DNA from: Thiomicrorhabdus sp. Milos-T2
GTDB lineage: Bacteria; Pseudomonadota; Gammaproteobacteria; Thiomicrospirales; Thiomicrospiraceae
Direction: 5' to 3'
Length of the DNA stretch: 64,000 bases
Assembly: GCF_000702325.1 (NCBI RefSeq)
Contig: NZ_KL370891.1
Coordinates: 1,386,917-1,450,916 of the forward strand
Below, in pieces: positions 34,636-43,600 of this stretch. Each line of letters opens with the position of its first letter. Position 1 is the stretch's first letter. A program made the translations under genes and the position numbers. The notes under the pieces are model-generated. The model did not search any database. It was not told the origin of the DNA and saw only the letters and a program-made list of their open reading frames with translations.

Positions 34636-35967
34636 TTGAACCACTCCTCTCAGTGCCCAGCAAATAAAACATTATTAATTATTGGTTATGTTTGGCCAGA
34701 ACCTAACTCATCTGCAGCCGGTAGCCGAATGATGCAGTTAATCAAATTGTTTCAAGATGACCTTTGGAATATCACTTTTGCTAGCCCCGCTAAACTTGGA
34801 GAACACCGAGTAGATTTAACCAAATCTGGCATCACTGAGCAAAACATAGAATTGAACAATGCCAGTTTTGACCAATTTATTAAAAATTTACAACCCGACC
34901 TGGTCATTTTCGATCGTTTTATGATGGAAGAACAATTTGGTTGGCGAGTAGAAAAATATGCACCTAACGCTTTAAGAGTCCTAAATACCGAAGATTTACA
35001 CTCTTTAAGAGCATGCCGCCAACAAATCATTAAAGACTACTTAAAAACTAAACCCCAAGAAATCAATCTTAAAAACTTAACCTTAACCGACCAGGCCTGG
35101 TTATTCTCAAAAATGACAAAAACCGAAATAACCAAAAGAGAAATAGCCGCAATTTTCAGATGCGATTTAACCTTAATGATTTCTGAATTTGAAATTAAAC
35201 TATTAAAAGAACAGTTTCAAATCCCCGCTAGACAACTTTTCTATTTGCCATTTCTTTATAAAGAGCTAGAGACTAAAAACCTTCCCACCTTTGAACAACG
35301 TCAGCATTTTGTGACCATAGGTAATTTTAGACACGACCCGAATTGGGATGCCGTTTTGTGGTTAAAAGAAGCGATTTGGCCCATCATTCGACAACAACTT
35401 CCCCAAGCAGAAATGCATATTTATGGAGCTTATCCACCACCCAAAGCCACGGCATTAAACAATCCCAAACAAGGCTTTTTAGTTAAGGGTTGGGCTGAAG
35501 ATGCATTTGATGTTATTCAAAATGCCAAAGTACTGTTAGCCCCTTTAAGATTTGGTGCGGGCATAAAAGGCAAGCTTGCAGAAGCCATGTTAAATGGTAC
35601 GCCTAGCGTTACAACTTTAATAGGGAAAGAGTCTATGCTCGATGACTCTAAAAGTGATTGGCCTGGTAACATTGCCAACAGTAGCAACGAGTTTGCTGAC
35701 GCTGCAATTGAACTCTATCAAAATCACCAGGCCTGGTTAAATAAAAAAATAACTGGCTTTAACATAGTCAGTCAACGTTATGTTTTAAATAACAAAAAGG
35801 TTAAAGAAAAACACTCTTTACCCACACATTGTAAAGAGATGCTTGATCATTTAGAAGACCACCGTAGTCAAAATTTTATTGGCTCAATACTGAATCATCA
35901 CCATCACAAAAGCACTCAATATATGGCACAATGGATAGAAGCAAAAAATAATAAGAATGAGAATTAA
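34636..35967 (+). CDS. Glycosyltransferase family 4-like protein
   Basis: The 443-residue protein has an N-terminal Rossmann-like half (LLIIGYVWPEPNSSAAGSRM, LVIFDRFMMEEQFG, LRVLNTEDLHSLR) and a GT4 C-terminal half (FVTIGNFRHDPNWDAV, MHIYGAYPP, LVKGWAEDAFDVIQNAKVLLAPLRFGAGIKGKLAEAMLNGTPSVTT). It should transfer a sugar from a nucleotide donor to an unknown acceptor. The start is TTG 34636; no better one is in frame before the first strand. Two exact palindrome copies encode DQAWL and HQAWL. Its stop overlaps the VF530-type gene start by one base (TAATG). Confidence 0.82.
   Translation: MNHSSQCPANKTLLIIGYVWPEPNSSAAGSRMMQLIKLFQDDLWNITFASPAKLGEHRVDLTKSGITEQNIELNNASFDQFIKNLQPDLVIFDRFMMEEQFGWRVEKYAPNALRVLNTEDLHSLRACRQQIIKDYLKTKPQEINLKNLTLTDQAWLFSKMTKTEITKREIAAIFRCDLTLMISEFEIKLLKEQFQIPARQLFYLPFLYKELETKNLPTFEQRQHFVTIGNFRHDPNWDAVLWLKEAIWPIIRQQLPQAEMHIYGAYPPPKATALNNPKQGFLVKGWAEDAFDVIQNAKVLLAPLRFGAGIKGKLAEAMLNGTPSVTTLIGKESMLDDSKSDWPGNIANSSNEFADAAIELYQNHQAWLNKKITGFNIVSQRYVLNNKKVKEKHSLPTHCKEMLDHLEDHRSQNFIGSILNHHHHKSTQYMAQWIEAKNNKNEN
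35090..35101. repeat. ACCAGGCCTGGT palindrome (exact), inside glycosyltransferase gene
   Basis: Encodes DQAWLF, a different frame from the PGLV copies. Confidence 0.9.
35726..35737. repeat. ACCAGGCCTGGT palindrome (exact), inside glycosyltransferase gene
   Basis: Encodes HQAWLN near the C-terminus; the second copy in this gene, in the same frame as the first. Confidence 0.9.
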
Positions 35968-36251
35968 TGAATAATTTACCCCCTAAAAAAACCGACCAAC
36001 AAACATCTGAAAAACGTGAGCACCCTAATGATCCACTGCATGGTTTAAGTCTTAAAACGATTGTAAGTGAACTTGAAGAACATTATGGATGGGAAGGTTT
36101 GGCTGAAAAGATTCCAGTTAATTGTTTTAAAAGTAACCCTAGCCTAAAATCTAGTTTAACGTTTTTAAGAAAAACCCCATGGTCCAGAGAAAAAGTTGAA
36201 CAACTTTATATACGCTCAAAACAAAACTGGGGAAAATACAAAAAAAGCTAG
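35967..36251 (+). CDS. VF530 family DNA-binding protein (DUF2132)
   Basis: The 94-residue product has the full family block: HPNDPLHGLSLKTIVSELEEHYGWEGLAEKIPVNCF, NPSLKSSLTFLRKTPWSREKVEQLY. VF530 proteins are small alpha-helical, structurally DNA-binding-like proteins of unknown role. The ATG overlaps the glycosyltransferase stop by one base, so it is translationally coupled. The gap after it is filled by nested repeats. Confidence 0.92.
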   Translation: MNNLPPKKTDQQTSEKREHPNDPLHGLSLKTIVSELEEHYGWEGLAEKIPVNCFKSNPSLKSSLTFLRKTPWSREKVEQLYIRSKQNWGKYKKS

Positions 36252-36282
36252 TTTAAGCAGATAAACGAATATATAAAAAAAC

Positions 36283-36569
36283 GGGTATCCATATTTTGTG
36301 ATTGATTATCCAGTATTGTAAAAATTAACCACGAAGACACAGAGGCACGAAGATAAAAAATAAATAAAAGCGATTAGAAAATCATACCCTAACGATCTTA
36401 AGTCATGCCTATAAGGCTTTGCATTTGTATAGTTTAACAGCAATTAATTTATTACGTTTAGTTTGGTTATTCGTTAAATTTAAGTTGGTATTAAACATTA
36501 GAAATCTTCGTGCTTTCGTGTCTTCGTGGTTAAAAGATTTATTTAATCAATCATAAAATACATATACCC
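36283..36569. repeat. Palindromic element split by an insertion (outer repeats)
   Basis: Outer arms GGGTATCCATATTTTGTG followed by ATTGATTA (36283-36308) and TAATCAATCATAAAATACAT followed by ATACCC (36544-36569) are inverse complements with few mismatches. They match the arms of the compact element at 30942, here held 235 bp apart by a second element. Confidence 0.8.
36325..36533. repeat. Inner inverted-repeat element (CCACGAAGACAC type)
   Basis: The 30-bp ends start TTAACCACGAAGACAC and match the inverse complement of the right end (36504-36533) at 27 of 30 positions. The interior has no ORF. It sits in the centre of the outer palindrome, which implies insertion or a composite unit. Similar CCACGAAGACACGAAG repeats are known in many bacterial genomes. 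Confidence 0.75.
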
Positions 36570-36600
36570 AAAAAAACAAGCTACCAGGCCTGGTAGCTTT
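36570..36600 (-). terminator. Intrinsic terminator built from the palindrome
   Basis: AAGCTACCAGGCCTGGTAGC followed by TT is a perfect 22-bp palindrome (36578-36599), and the minus-strand transcript continues into seven T residues. It ends the cytochrome gene at 36612. Confidence 0.9.
36583..36594. repeat. ACCAGGCCTGGT palindrome (exact), terminator core
   Basis: Forms the top 6 bp of the terminator stem behind the cytochrome gene. Confidence 0.92.
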
Positions 36601-36611
36601 GAAAAAGTTCT

Positions 36612-37058
36612 CTATTTATTCACCTTGAGTTGATAGGTTGCATGACAACCCACACAAAGTTTTTGCATGCTCGCCAGCTTTTGCATAACCACTACCGGCT
36701 GAGCTTCTGAAGATTTTGAAATATCCGCAATTTCAGCAAAACCATAATGTAATGTTTTTAACATTACATAAAAAGACTTTGGCATTTTATTAGTCATCTC
36801 TTTTGGTAAATTTTTTAGCATTTTAGTACCAATTGGATTTGCCGTTCGATGAACCAAATCCATATCCCCTTGAAGCGAATAATCTAAAACCTCTTGCGAA
36901 CCTCTTAAAAAGTTACGCATTTCCATTAAAAGCACTTCTTTTTCAACCGGATCTAACCAAATAGCTTGCCTGGTATCAATTGCCTGAGAGGTTGTGGCCA
37001 TACTTGATAATGTAATGGCCAACACTACATTCAAAAATATCGAAGGGTATTTACTCAT
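36612..37058 (-). CDS. Cytochrome c'-like periplasmic haem protein
   Basis: The 148-residue product has a signal peptide (cleavage near SQA) and a helical domain ending in the haem site LCVGCHATYQ, 14 residues before the C-terminus. A single CxxCH close to the end of a four-helix-type protein is the cytochrome c' pattern. Such proteins bind NO or act in electron transfer; the specific role is unknown. ATG 37058 is used instead of TTG 37064. It is transcribed alone, with the palindrome terminator. Confidence 0.78.
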   Translation of the reverse strand: MSKYPSIFLNVVLAITLSSMATTSQAIDTRQAIWLDPVEKEVLLMEMRNFLRGSQEVLDYSLQGDMDLVHRTANPIGTKMLKNLPKEMTNKMPKSFYVMLKTLHYGFAEIADISKSSEAQPVVVMQKLASMQKLCVGCHATYQLKVNK

Positions 37059-37194
37059 ATTCAAAATTCTTTATACCACTAAAAAAACCTAAGTATAACT
37101 AAGCAGTGTAAACTTAGTGTAACAATCTTCACTTAACAGGAATAGAATTCTTTATACTCTTATCAAATAGTTTTTCTGTTAATTGAGGTTTATT

Positions 37195-37500
37195 ATGATT
37201 CACCCTGATTCACGTGCTAAAGCCCACCACATATTAGTCGATAATGAAGAGCAATGTGTGACACTAAAGACACAAATTGATTGCTTAGAGGACTTAATTG
37301 AACTCGCTAAAACTCACTCAATCTGCCCTTCAGCAAAAATTGGCGGCGATATTGGATTAGTAAAACCTGAAATCATTGCGACTGAAATGGCTGAAGCGAT
37401 TTTTAACGAACCGATAAACACCCTAATTGGCCCAATTAAAACGGTTCATGGTTATCACTTAACATGGGTAACTAAACGCCATTTAGCCAATAAAGATTAA
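37195..37500 (+). CDS. Parvulin-type peptidyl-prolyl isomerase
   Basis: The 101-residue single-domain protein has the rotamase pattern AKAHHILVDNEEQC, LIELAKTHSICPSAKIGGDIGLVKPEIIATEMAEAIF, and IKTVHGYHLTWVTKRH. It lacks a signal peptide, so it resembles cytosolic PpiC. ATG 37195 has GAGG at the right distance; the frame upstream from TTG 37183 would translate that site. It catalyses prolyl cis-trans isomerisation. Confidence 0.88.
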   Translation: MIHPDSRAKAHHILVDNEEQCVTLKTQIDCLEDLIELAKTHSICPSAKIGGDIGLVKPEIIATEMAEAIFNEPINTLIGPIKTVHGYHLTWVTKRHLANKD

Positions 37501-37625
37501 TACCAAGATTAACGACAAGATTAACGCCAATATTATCCAAACAAAAATAAATAAGGCACTCTTGAACCTACAAAATACCCTATAATCACCGCTCTTTTTA
37601 AGCTCGACCTATATTGTGAGATATC

Positions 37626-37988
37626 ATGAAAAAAACTTATAAATTAACCCCTGAAAATCCTCAAGCTAACCGCGAGATTGAATCGATTAAAAAGGAAGTG
37701 AGAAAATACCTAAATCGTGAACGCAAAAAAGCCTTACCTAAAGGAACTAATTTTTGGGACTTTGATTGTAAGTTTGGAGCTGACGAATCAACGAGTAAAG
37801 AATTTCATGTTAGTGAAATAAACAATATCATCGACAAAGTGCAAGCCGATGGCCTAGAGTCATTTTATCTTGAAATTTTAGCTAAAGCCGTTACCCGCAC
37901 TAAAAAACCTGCTGAACTTAAAGAGCTTGAACAAGAAGAGTATTTTGATGATGAGTTTGATGAAGAACTTGATGAAGATTTTCAATAA
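37626..37988 (+). CDS. DUF6172 family protein
   Basis: The 120-residue product matches a conserved small family: MKKTYKLTPENPQ, IESIKKEVRKYLNRERKKALPKGTNFWDFDCKFG and AKAVTRTKKP. The C-terminus is strongly acidic. The function is unknown; the basic N-terminal half could bind nucleic acid. It lies alone, 125 bp after the parvulin gene. Confidence 0.85.
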   Translation: MKKTYKLTPENPQANREIESIKKEVRKYLNRERKKALPKGTNFWDFDCKFGADESTSKEFHVSEINNIIDKVQADGLESFYLEILAKAVTRTKKPAELKELEQEEYFDDEFDEELDEDFQ

Positions 37989-38039
37989 AAGTTAATCCTG
38001 AGAAGCTTTACTAGATAGCAATATCAGATAAATTCTAAA

Positions 38040-38462
38040 CTGTAAAAAATTAACTTTCTCTGGTTAAGTTTAAAAACTTAGATTTAATCAGACAATACAG
38101 CGATTGAGAAGCCTATTTAAATATTAAGCCTTTGCCTTAAATATTGTCACACAGGCTTCCCGTTACTTTTTGCAATTTGGCAAAAAAGTAACCAAAAAAC
38201 AAACCCCACTCCATAAATGGGCAAGTTCTAAGCTTGTGAACTGAAAACGCTGAACTCGCTACGCTCAAACAGCAGCGTTTTTTAAACGTTCACTACACTA
38301 AGAACCTTGCACCATTTATTACAAGGGGACTTAAGGCGTTTGCCCAAGCTTCAATATTAAGCATCACAAAAGTGGAAAATAACCCAAACCTGATAATGAA
38401 TTTTTATCAAGTTAAGTTAGTAATTAACTGTTGTATTGTCAGATTAAGGTTAATTTTTACAG
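38040..38462. repeat. About 420-bp element with nested inverted ends, no gene
   Basis: Outer CTGTAAAAAATTAAC (38040-38054) faces GTTAATTTTTACAG (38449-38462); inside, TTAATCAGACAATACA (38084-38099) faces TGTATTGTCAGATTAA (38432-38447). The interior contains the hairpin GTTACTTTTTGC/GCAAAAAAGTAAC and a stretch that translates to NSLRSNSS-like residues with stops, a motif of decayed repeat ORFs. It explains most of the 518-bp gap 37989-38506. Confidence 0.65.
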
Positions 38463-38506
38463 GTTAAGTTTATTAGCTTTGATTTCTATATAAGAATGTG
38501 AGCCGA

Positions 38507-39454
38507 TTATTTTTTTAAACTTAGAGACTTTCTTTTTGGATTATTGACTTTAATAACCGTTTTTTTAGCCGATTTTGATGGCTTTGTCTTATGAGTTTTC
38601 TGAGGTTTTTCAAGCTTATAAGATTTAGCAACTTTACCGTCTTTTCTGTCTTGAAGAATTTGACGATATTCATCCCGAGTATGATTTTGTGCTTTGGGTC
38701 TTGAACCTTGGTCTTCTGCCGCCGTTTTACTTGAATTGACGACCGCAGCATTAATCTCTTTCATTTCTTGACTCGTTAAATAACGCCATGCACCGGGTTT
38801 TAAATCACCTAACTCAACATTCATAATTCTAGAACGCTTTAGTTTTCTAACGTTGTAACCTAAATGTTCACACATACGGCGAATCTGACGATTTAACCCT
38901 TGAGTTAAAATCATATTAAAGACAAATTGACTCTCTTTTTTAACCTTACAAGGCTTAGTGATTGTCCCTAATATAGGTACTCCACGGGACATGTGATCCA
39001 AAAAACTTTTAGTAATAGGTTTATCTACCGTTACGATATACTCTTTATCATGTGCGTTTTCAGCTCGTAATATCTTATTAACGATATCACCATCATTGGT
39101 TAAAAAGATTAAACCTTCAGAAGGTTTATCTAATCGTCCAATAGGAAAGATTCTCTGCTTATAGCCAATCGCATCAATAATATTATCTTCAATACTTGTA
39201 TCTGTAATACAAATGATTCCAATGGGTTTGTTATACGCAATATAAACCCGATCTGACTTATTATCTGCCACCGCACCAATCGCTTTTCCATCAACCTTAA
39301 CAATATCGCCCGATAAAACTTTAGTCCCTAATTCAGGCAATTTTCCATTTATGGTCACTCGGTTTTGCTCAATTAAACGATCCGCTTCTCTTCTTGAACA
39401 GAAACCAGAATCACTAATATATTTATTCAATCGTTTTTCAGTCGGTATTGTCAA
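38507..39454 (-). CDS. rluF: 23S rRNA pseudouridine synthase, RluF-like
   Basis: The 315-residue enzyme has an S4 domain (RLNKYISDSGFCSRREADRLIEQNRVTING) and an RsuA-type catalytic domain with GRLDKPSEGLIFLTNDGD (catalytic Asp) and LTQGLNRQIRRMCEHLGYNV. The pattern fits RluF (U2604). A basic, Lys-rich tail of about 80 residues ends the protein, as in E. coli RluF. It is monocistronic. The upstream gap to 39596 shows nothing distinct. Confidence 0.9.
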   Translation of the reverse strand: MTIPTEKRLNKYISDSGFCSRREADRLIEQNRVTINGKLPELGTKVLSGDIVKVDGKAIGAVADNKSDRVYIAYNKPIGIICITDTSIEDNIIDAIGYKQRIFPIGRLDKPSEGLIFLTNDGDIVNKILRAENAHDKEYIVTVDKPITKSFLDHMSRGVPILGTITKPCKVKKESQFVFNMILTQGLNRQIRRMCEHLGYNVRKLKRSRIMNVELGDLKPGAWRYLTSQEMKEINAAVVNSSKTAAEDQGSRPKAQNHTRDEYRQILQDRKDGKVAKSYKLEKPQKTHKTKPSKSAKKTVIKVNNPKRKSLSLKK

Positions 39455-39596
39455 AGCGAGTCCTAATTTCTATGCCATGAAAAAAGTGTATTAAACCATA
39501 ACGAATGTTAGTCAAACATAAATAATTAGTCATTAAGGAGACCTTTAGATTCATTAATTGGCAAAATTTCAGATATTGAGCTCGTAAAAAACAAAA

Positions 39597-39623
39597 AAGC
39601 ACCTTGCCAAAGACAAGGTGCTT
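39597..39623 (-). terminator. Intrinsic terminator of the cytochrome lipoprotein gene
   Basis: AAGCACCTTG and CAAGGTGCTT make a perfect 10-bp stem; on the minus strand six T residues follow. Confidence 0.88.
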
Positions 39624-39685
39624 AATTATTTAAGCCATTCAATTTAAATATTGTTAACCCGTTTAAACGGATAACAATAAAAAAT

Positions 39686-40204
39686 TTATAGAGTGGTCAC
39701 GTATTTTGAAATCGCTTCCATATCTGCTGTGCTTAATCCTGCTGCCATTGGCGCCATCATTCCTGTCATTGGCCCCATCTGTTCACCCGCTTTGTATTTT
39801 GTTAGCTTAGCAACAATGTCTTCTGGCTTTTGATTACTTAAGCGTGGTCCAACTCCACCTTCAGCTTTTGAACCGTGACACCCTACACACGTGGCATAAA
39901 GTTTTTCACCCGATGGTGCTGCAGCAACCACCTCAGCTGCGGCTTCTTTCACTTCCGCCACTTTCTCTTCTACCACAGCTTTAGCTTCTTCCATTGCTTT
40001 TGGTGCTGGAGCTGGCTGTAACGCAGCTTTAGGTGCTTCAACGGGAGCAGGTTGTTTTACTGCCATTGTATTTTGTTCAGCAGCTGGTGCTTTTGCAGCC
40101 GTTGTGTCGTCATTATCGCCTGAACAACCGGCTAATAATAAAGTAGAACCTAAAATTGCTGTCGTGATGACTGCAGTAGTTTTAAAATTAAAACGTTTCT
40201 TCAT
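39686..40204 (-). CDS. Lipid-anchored class I cytochrome c (c5-like)
   Basis: The 172-residue product has a lipobox LAGC (Cys27), an Ala/Pro/Glu-rich spacer (about 35-98) and a C-terminal haem domain with ATCVGCHG (Cys106, Cys109, His110) and a Met-rich segment GEQMGPMTGMMAPM supplying the distal ligand. The spacing GSKAEGGVGPRLSNQ is typical of cytochrome c5/c553 types. It should carry electrons in the periplasm, for example from sulfur oxidation to terminal oxidases; that link is inference. Confidence 0.9.
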   Translation of the reverse strand: MKKRFNFKTTAVITTAILGSTLLLAGCSGDNDDTTAAKAPAAEQNTMAVKQPAPVEAPKAALQPAPAPKAMEEAKAVVEEKVAEVKEAAAEVVAAAPSGEKLYATCVGCHGSKAEGGVGPRLSNQKPEDIVAKLTKYKAGEQMGPMTGMMAPMAAGLSTADMEAISKYVTTL

Positions 40205-40381
40205 GTTAAATCCTTTTATTTTTGTACTTAAATTTTATACTTGAACATTATACTTAAGTTTTTTAACCGGGTTATGACAAATTCGCAACAAACATTCTTT
40301 GCAATTCAAAAAGTAAATAAAGCCTTGTATAAGAGTTTAAAACGCTTTAAACACTTATACAAGTGCTTATTCAATTGATTA

Positions 40382-40585
40382 GAGACCTTTGCACGAGATA
40401 GGTGCGAAAGAAAAATGAGGGAAAATTCACCTGATTGCGGCGGAAAACGCAGGGAATAGATAGCTATTCACAAGTTGTCGCCCAACGTAAGTGCCCTTGG
40501 GGTACAACAAAAATCAGGTGAATTTTTACCCTCAAGGGGCACCTAGAACCATTTTTAATCGTGCATACTCTCGTGCAAAGGTCTC
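40382..40585. mobile_element. MITE copy G (204 bp, longest)
   Basis: Canonical ends with a perfect GATTA duplication (40377-40381, 40586-40590). It has both accessory blocks (GTGCCCTTGGGGTAC and CTCAAGGGGCACC), which appear singly in other copies. It lies between the cytochrome gene start and hrpA end and fills half of the 467-bp gap. Confidence 0.93.
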
Positions 40586-40671
40586 GATTAGTTTAATGTG
40601 CTTATATTTCTATGTTTTTTATGTAGCTTTAACCATTATCTAATTTAGCAATACTCTACTTTAGCAGTTAT

Positions 40672-43600
40672 TTAAAGCGAATTAATCTGCTTTTCTAAGC
40701 GTTTGATTGAAACCGGTTTGAGGGTTTTCATAGGCTGCGAAAATAATGACACTCTTAGTTCCTCAATCATCCAACGAATTTCTTCCAGGCCTGGTTGATT
40801 TTGATAAGCCGGCTCTTTGGCTAAATCCTGATACATTTTTAAGATGGGTTGAATTTCTCTAATCGATTTTTGGTCTTTATTAGGATCTAAATCCAGCTTT
40901 TGCAGACGCATTTGCAAGGCTTTTAAATAACGCTCAATTTGTTTAAACCATTTCTCAGGAGTATTACGCACAAAGTCTTTAGAAATTAACTCATCTAATT
41001 GTATTTTAATATCCGCAACCGAGGCTAACCACCGTGGGTTGACTCGCCCCCTCACTTGCTTGGCGACATTTTGATGTAAGGTAAAAATTTCATTTACTTG
41101 TTTAGCTATCTGCTGCGCTACTAAAACCCACTCTGATCGTACTTTTTCCAAAATATCATTAAACTCAGATTGCTTACGAATCTGTTCAGGATTAGAAACT
41201 AAAGTCTTTAATGCTCGGTCAATGACTTGTTGCGTTAAGTCTTGGCAAGTTCCATAAGGGGCATAACATAAACAAGCTTTTTGTAGCGGTAACTTTTTTT
41301 GTAGATATTTAACCTTATCCATTAGCAATCGTTCAATTAGCAACATAACCGCTTGAGAATGGGCATGTAAAGCAGACTGCTGATCCCCCATTAACCCTAA
41401 TACAATATTTTCATCTTGAATTTGTAAAGCGGGATAAGCCAACATCTCTTTACCCTGGCTTTTAATCGTTTTACTTTCAGAGAGGTCACCAAAATCCCAT
41501 TCATTAATGATACGATTTTGTGTCTTTTGTTTAGCTTGATGTTTTTGTATTTTGGCATCAACCAAGTGTTGATAGTTTTGTTTTAGAACATTCAAGTCAT
41601 GACTTTCTGAGAGTTTTTTACCCTTATCATCCTCTAAAACAAAATACGGTTTTAAATGGTCTGGTAAATCGGTTTCTATAAAATCATTTAACGAAACCTT
41701 TTGATTGGCTTTACGATTCAATGCCCAAACAAGTTGATTTAAATATGACTCTTTTTTACCTACGGCTACCGTTTTATCAGGATTCATTTCAGCTAAAACT
41801 AAATCAGCGTACTGGGGAGCTGGAATAAATTGTTTACGCAATTGTTTAGGTAATGACTTAATGTAAAAAGCCGTTTTCTCTTTAAGCAGGCCTGGTGTTA
41901 ACCATTCAAAGTCTTCTGCTTCTACATTATTTAAATTGGCTAACGGTAAGTGATAAATTAGACCATCGTTCTTTTTACCTGGTTCAAAATGGTAGTCTAC
42001 TTCTAAAGACATTTGGTGACTTAAATGAACTTGATCAGGATAGTCATGTAACACACTATTACTGGCAGCTTGTTTCATTAAATCTTGTTCGCTTAAAAAC
42101 AAAGCTTGAAGAGTCTGAGGCGATTCTTTTTCAGTTTTATTAACCCACTTTTCAAATGCGGGTTTGCTATAAAGGTGTTTAGGAATTCGTTCATCGTAAA
42201 ATTGATACAACACCTCTTCATCTACCAAGAAATCAGGACGACGCAATTTGTGTTCTAGCTTTTCAATCTTTTGAATTAACGCTTGGTTGTGAACAAAAAA
42301 CTGGGCTTTGGTAAATAATTGCCCTTCAACTAAACCATGACGTAAGAAGATTTTATGCGACTCTTTTGGGTTAATTGGTCCATAATTACAGTGGCGTTTG
42401 GTCACAATGGGCAAACCATACAAAGTGATGGATTCGTAAGCACCAACTTGACCATTTTTCTTTTGCCAATGCGGGTCACTGTAACTGTGCTTGATAAGAT
42501 GTTTAGCTAAACTTTCTACCCAACGCACGTCTATGGTAGCATTGGTACGAGCATAAAGTTTGGTTGTTTCAACCAGTTCAGCGGATAACATCCATTTAGG
42601 TTTACGCTTAAACAGACTTGAACTCGGATGAATAAACAACTTAGTATTACGCGCTCCCAGATAAGATTTTTCGTCATCACGTGTTGCCACATTACCCAGT
42701 AAACCAGCCAATAGAGAACGGTGTACCGCAATACTATGTATATCGCTTAAACGCTCAGTGACTTCACCCTCTTGGCCATTAGGAAGTTTTTTACGAACTT
42801 CTTCAAACAGATGCAACTCACCGACTTTCATGCCAATGCGTTTTAAACTTTGCTCCAATTGAATGGTTAACTCATGCCACTCTTTCATGCGCATATAGTT
42901 TAAAAAATTGGTTTTACAAAGCTTACGTAACTTGTTTTGCGATAAGTGACGGCGTTGATGCTCATAAAAGTGCCAAAGATTTAAAAAGAATAAGAAATCT
43001 GAACGTTCATCTTCAAACGGTTTATGTGCGGTACGTGCTGCCTGCATAGTGGTTTCATTAATGTCACGTGGGTCTTGAATACTAAGAACGGCGGCAATAA
43101 TCAAAACCTCCGCTAGAACCCCATTTTTCTCAGCTTCAATCACCATTTTAGCCACACTCGGATCTATCGGTAGCTTTGCAATTTGGCGACCCTGTTCCGT
43201 CAAACGACGTTTATCATCTAAAGCGCCTAACTCATGTAGTTGTCTAAAACCATCATTAATGGCTTTATCATTAGGGGCTTCAATAAATGGAAAACGATTC
43301 ACCGCACCTAACTGCAATTGAGTCATGGTCAAGATGACCGATGACAATGAGGTACGATGAATCTCAGGATCGGTAAATTCCGGTCTTGAATTAAAATCGT
43401 CTTTTGCGTATAAACGAATACAAATACCATCACTCACACGACCACAACGACCTTTACGTTGATTAGCAGAAGCTTGGGAAATTTTTTCGATAGGTAAACG
43501 CTGAACTTTATTACGCACACTGTAACGGCTAATTCTTACCAGGCCTGGGTCTATCACATACTTAATACCTGGCACCGTTAAAGAGGTTTCCGCTACGTTA

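Noticed and set aside
42531-42731. Alternative frames within hrpA
   Set aside because: They overlap a complete, well-conserved helicase frame and have no start signals.
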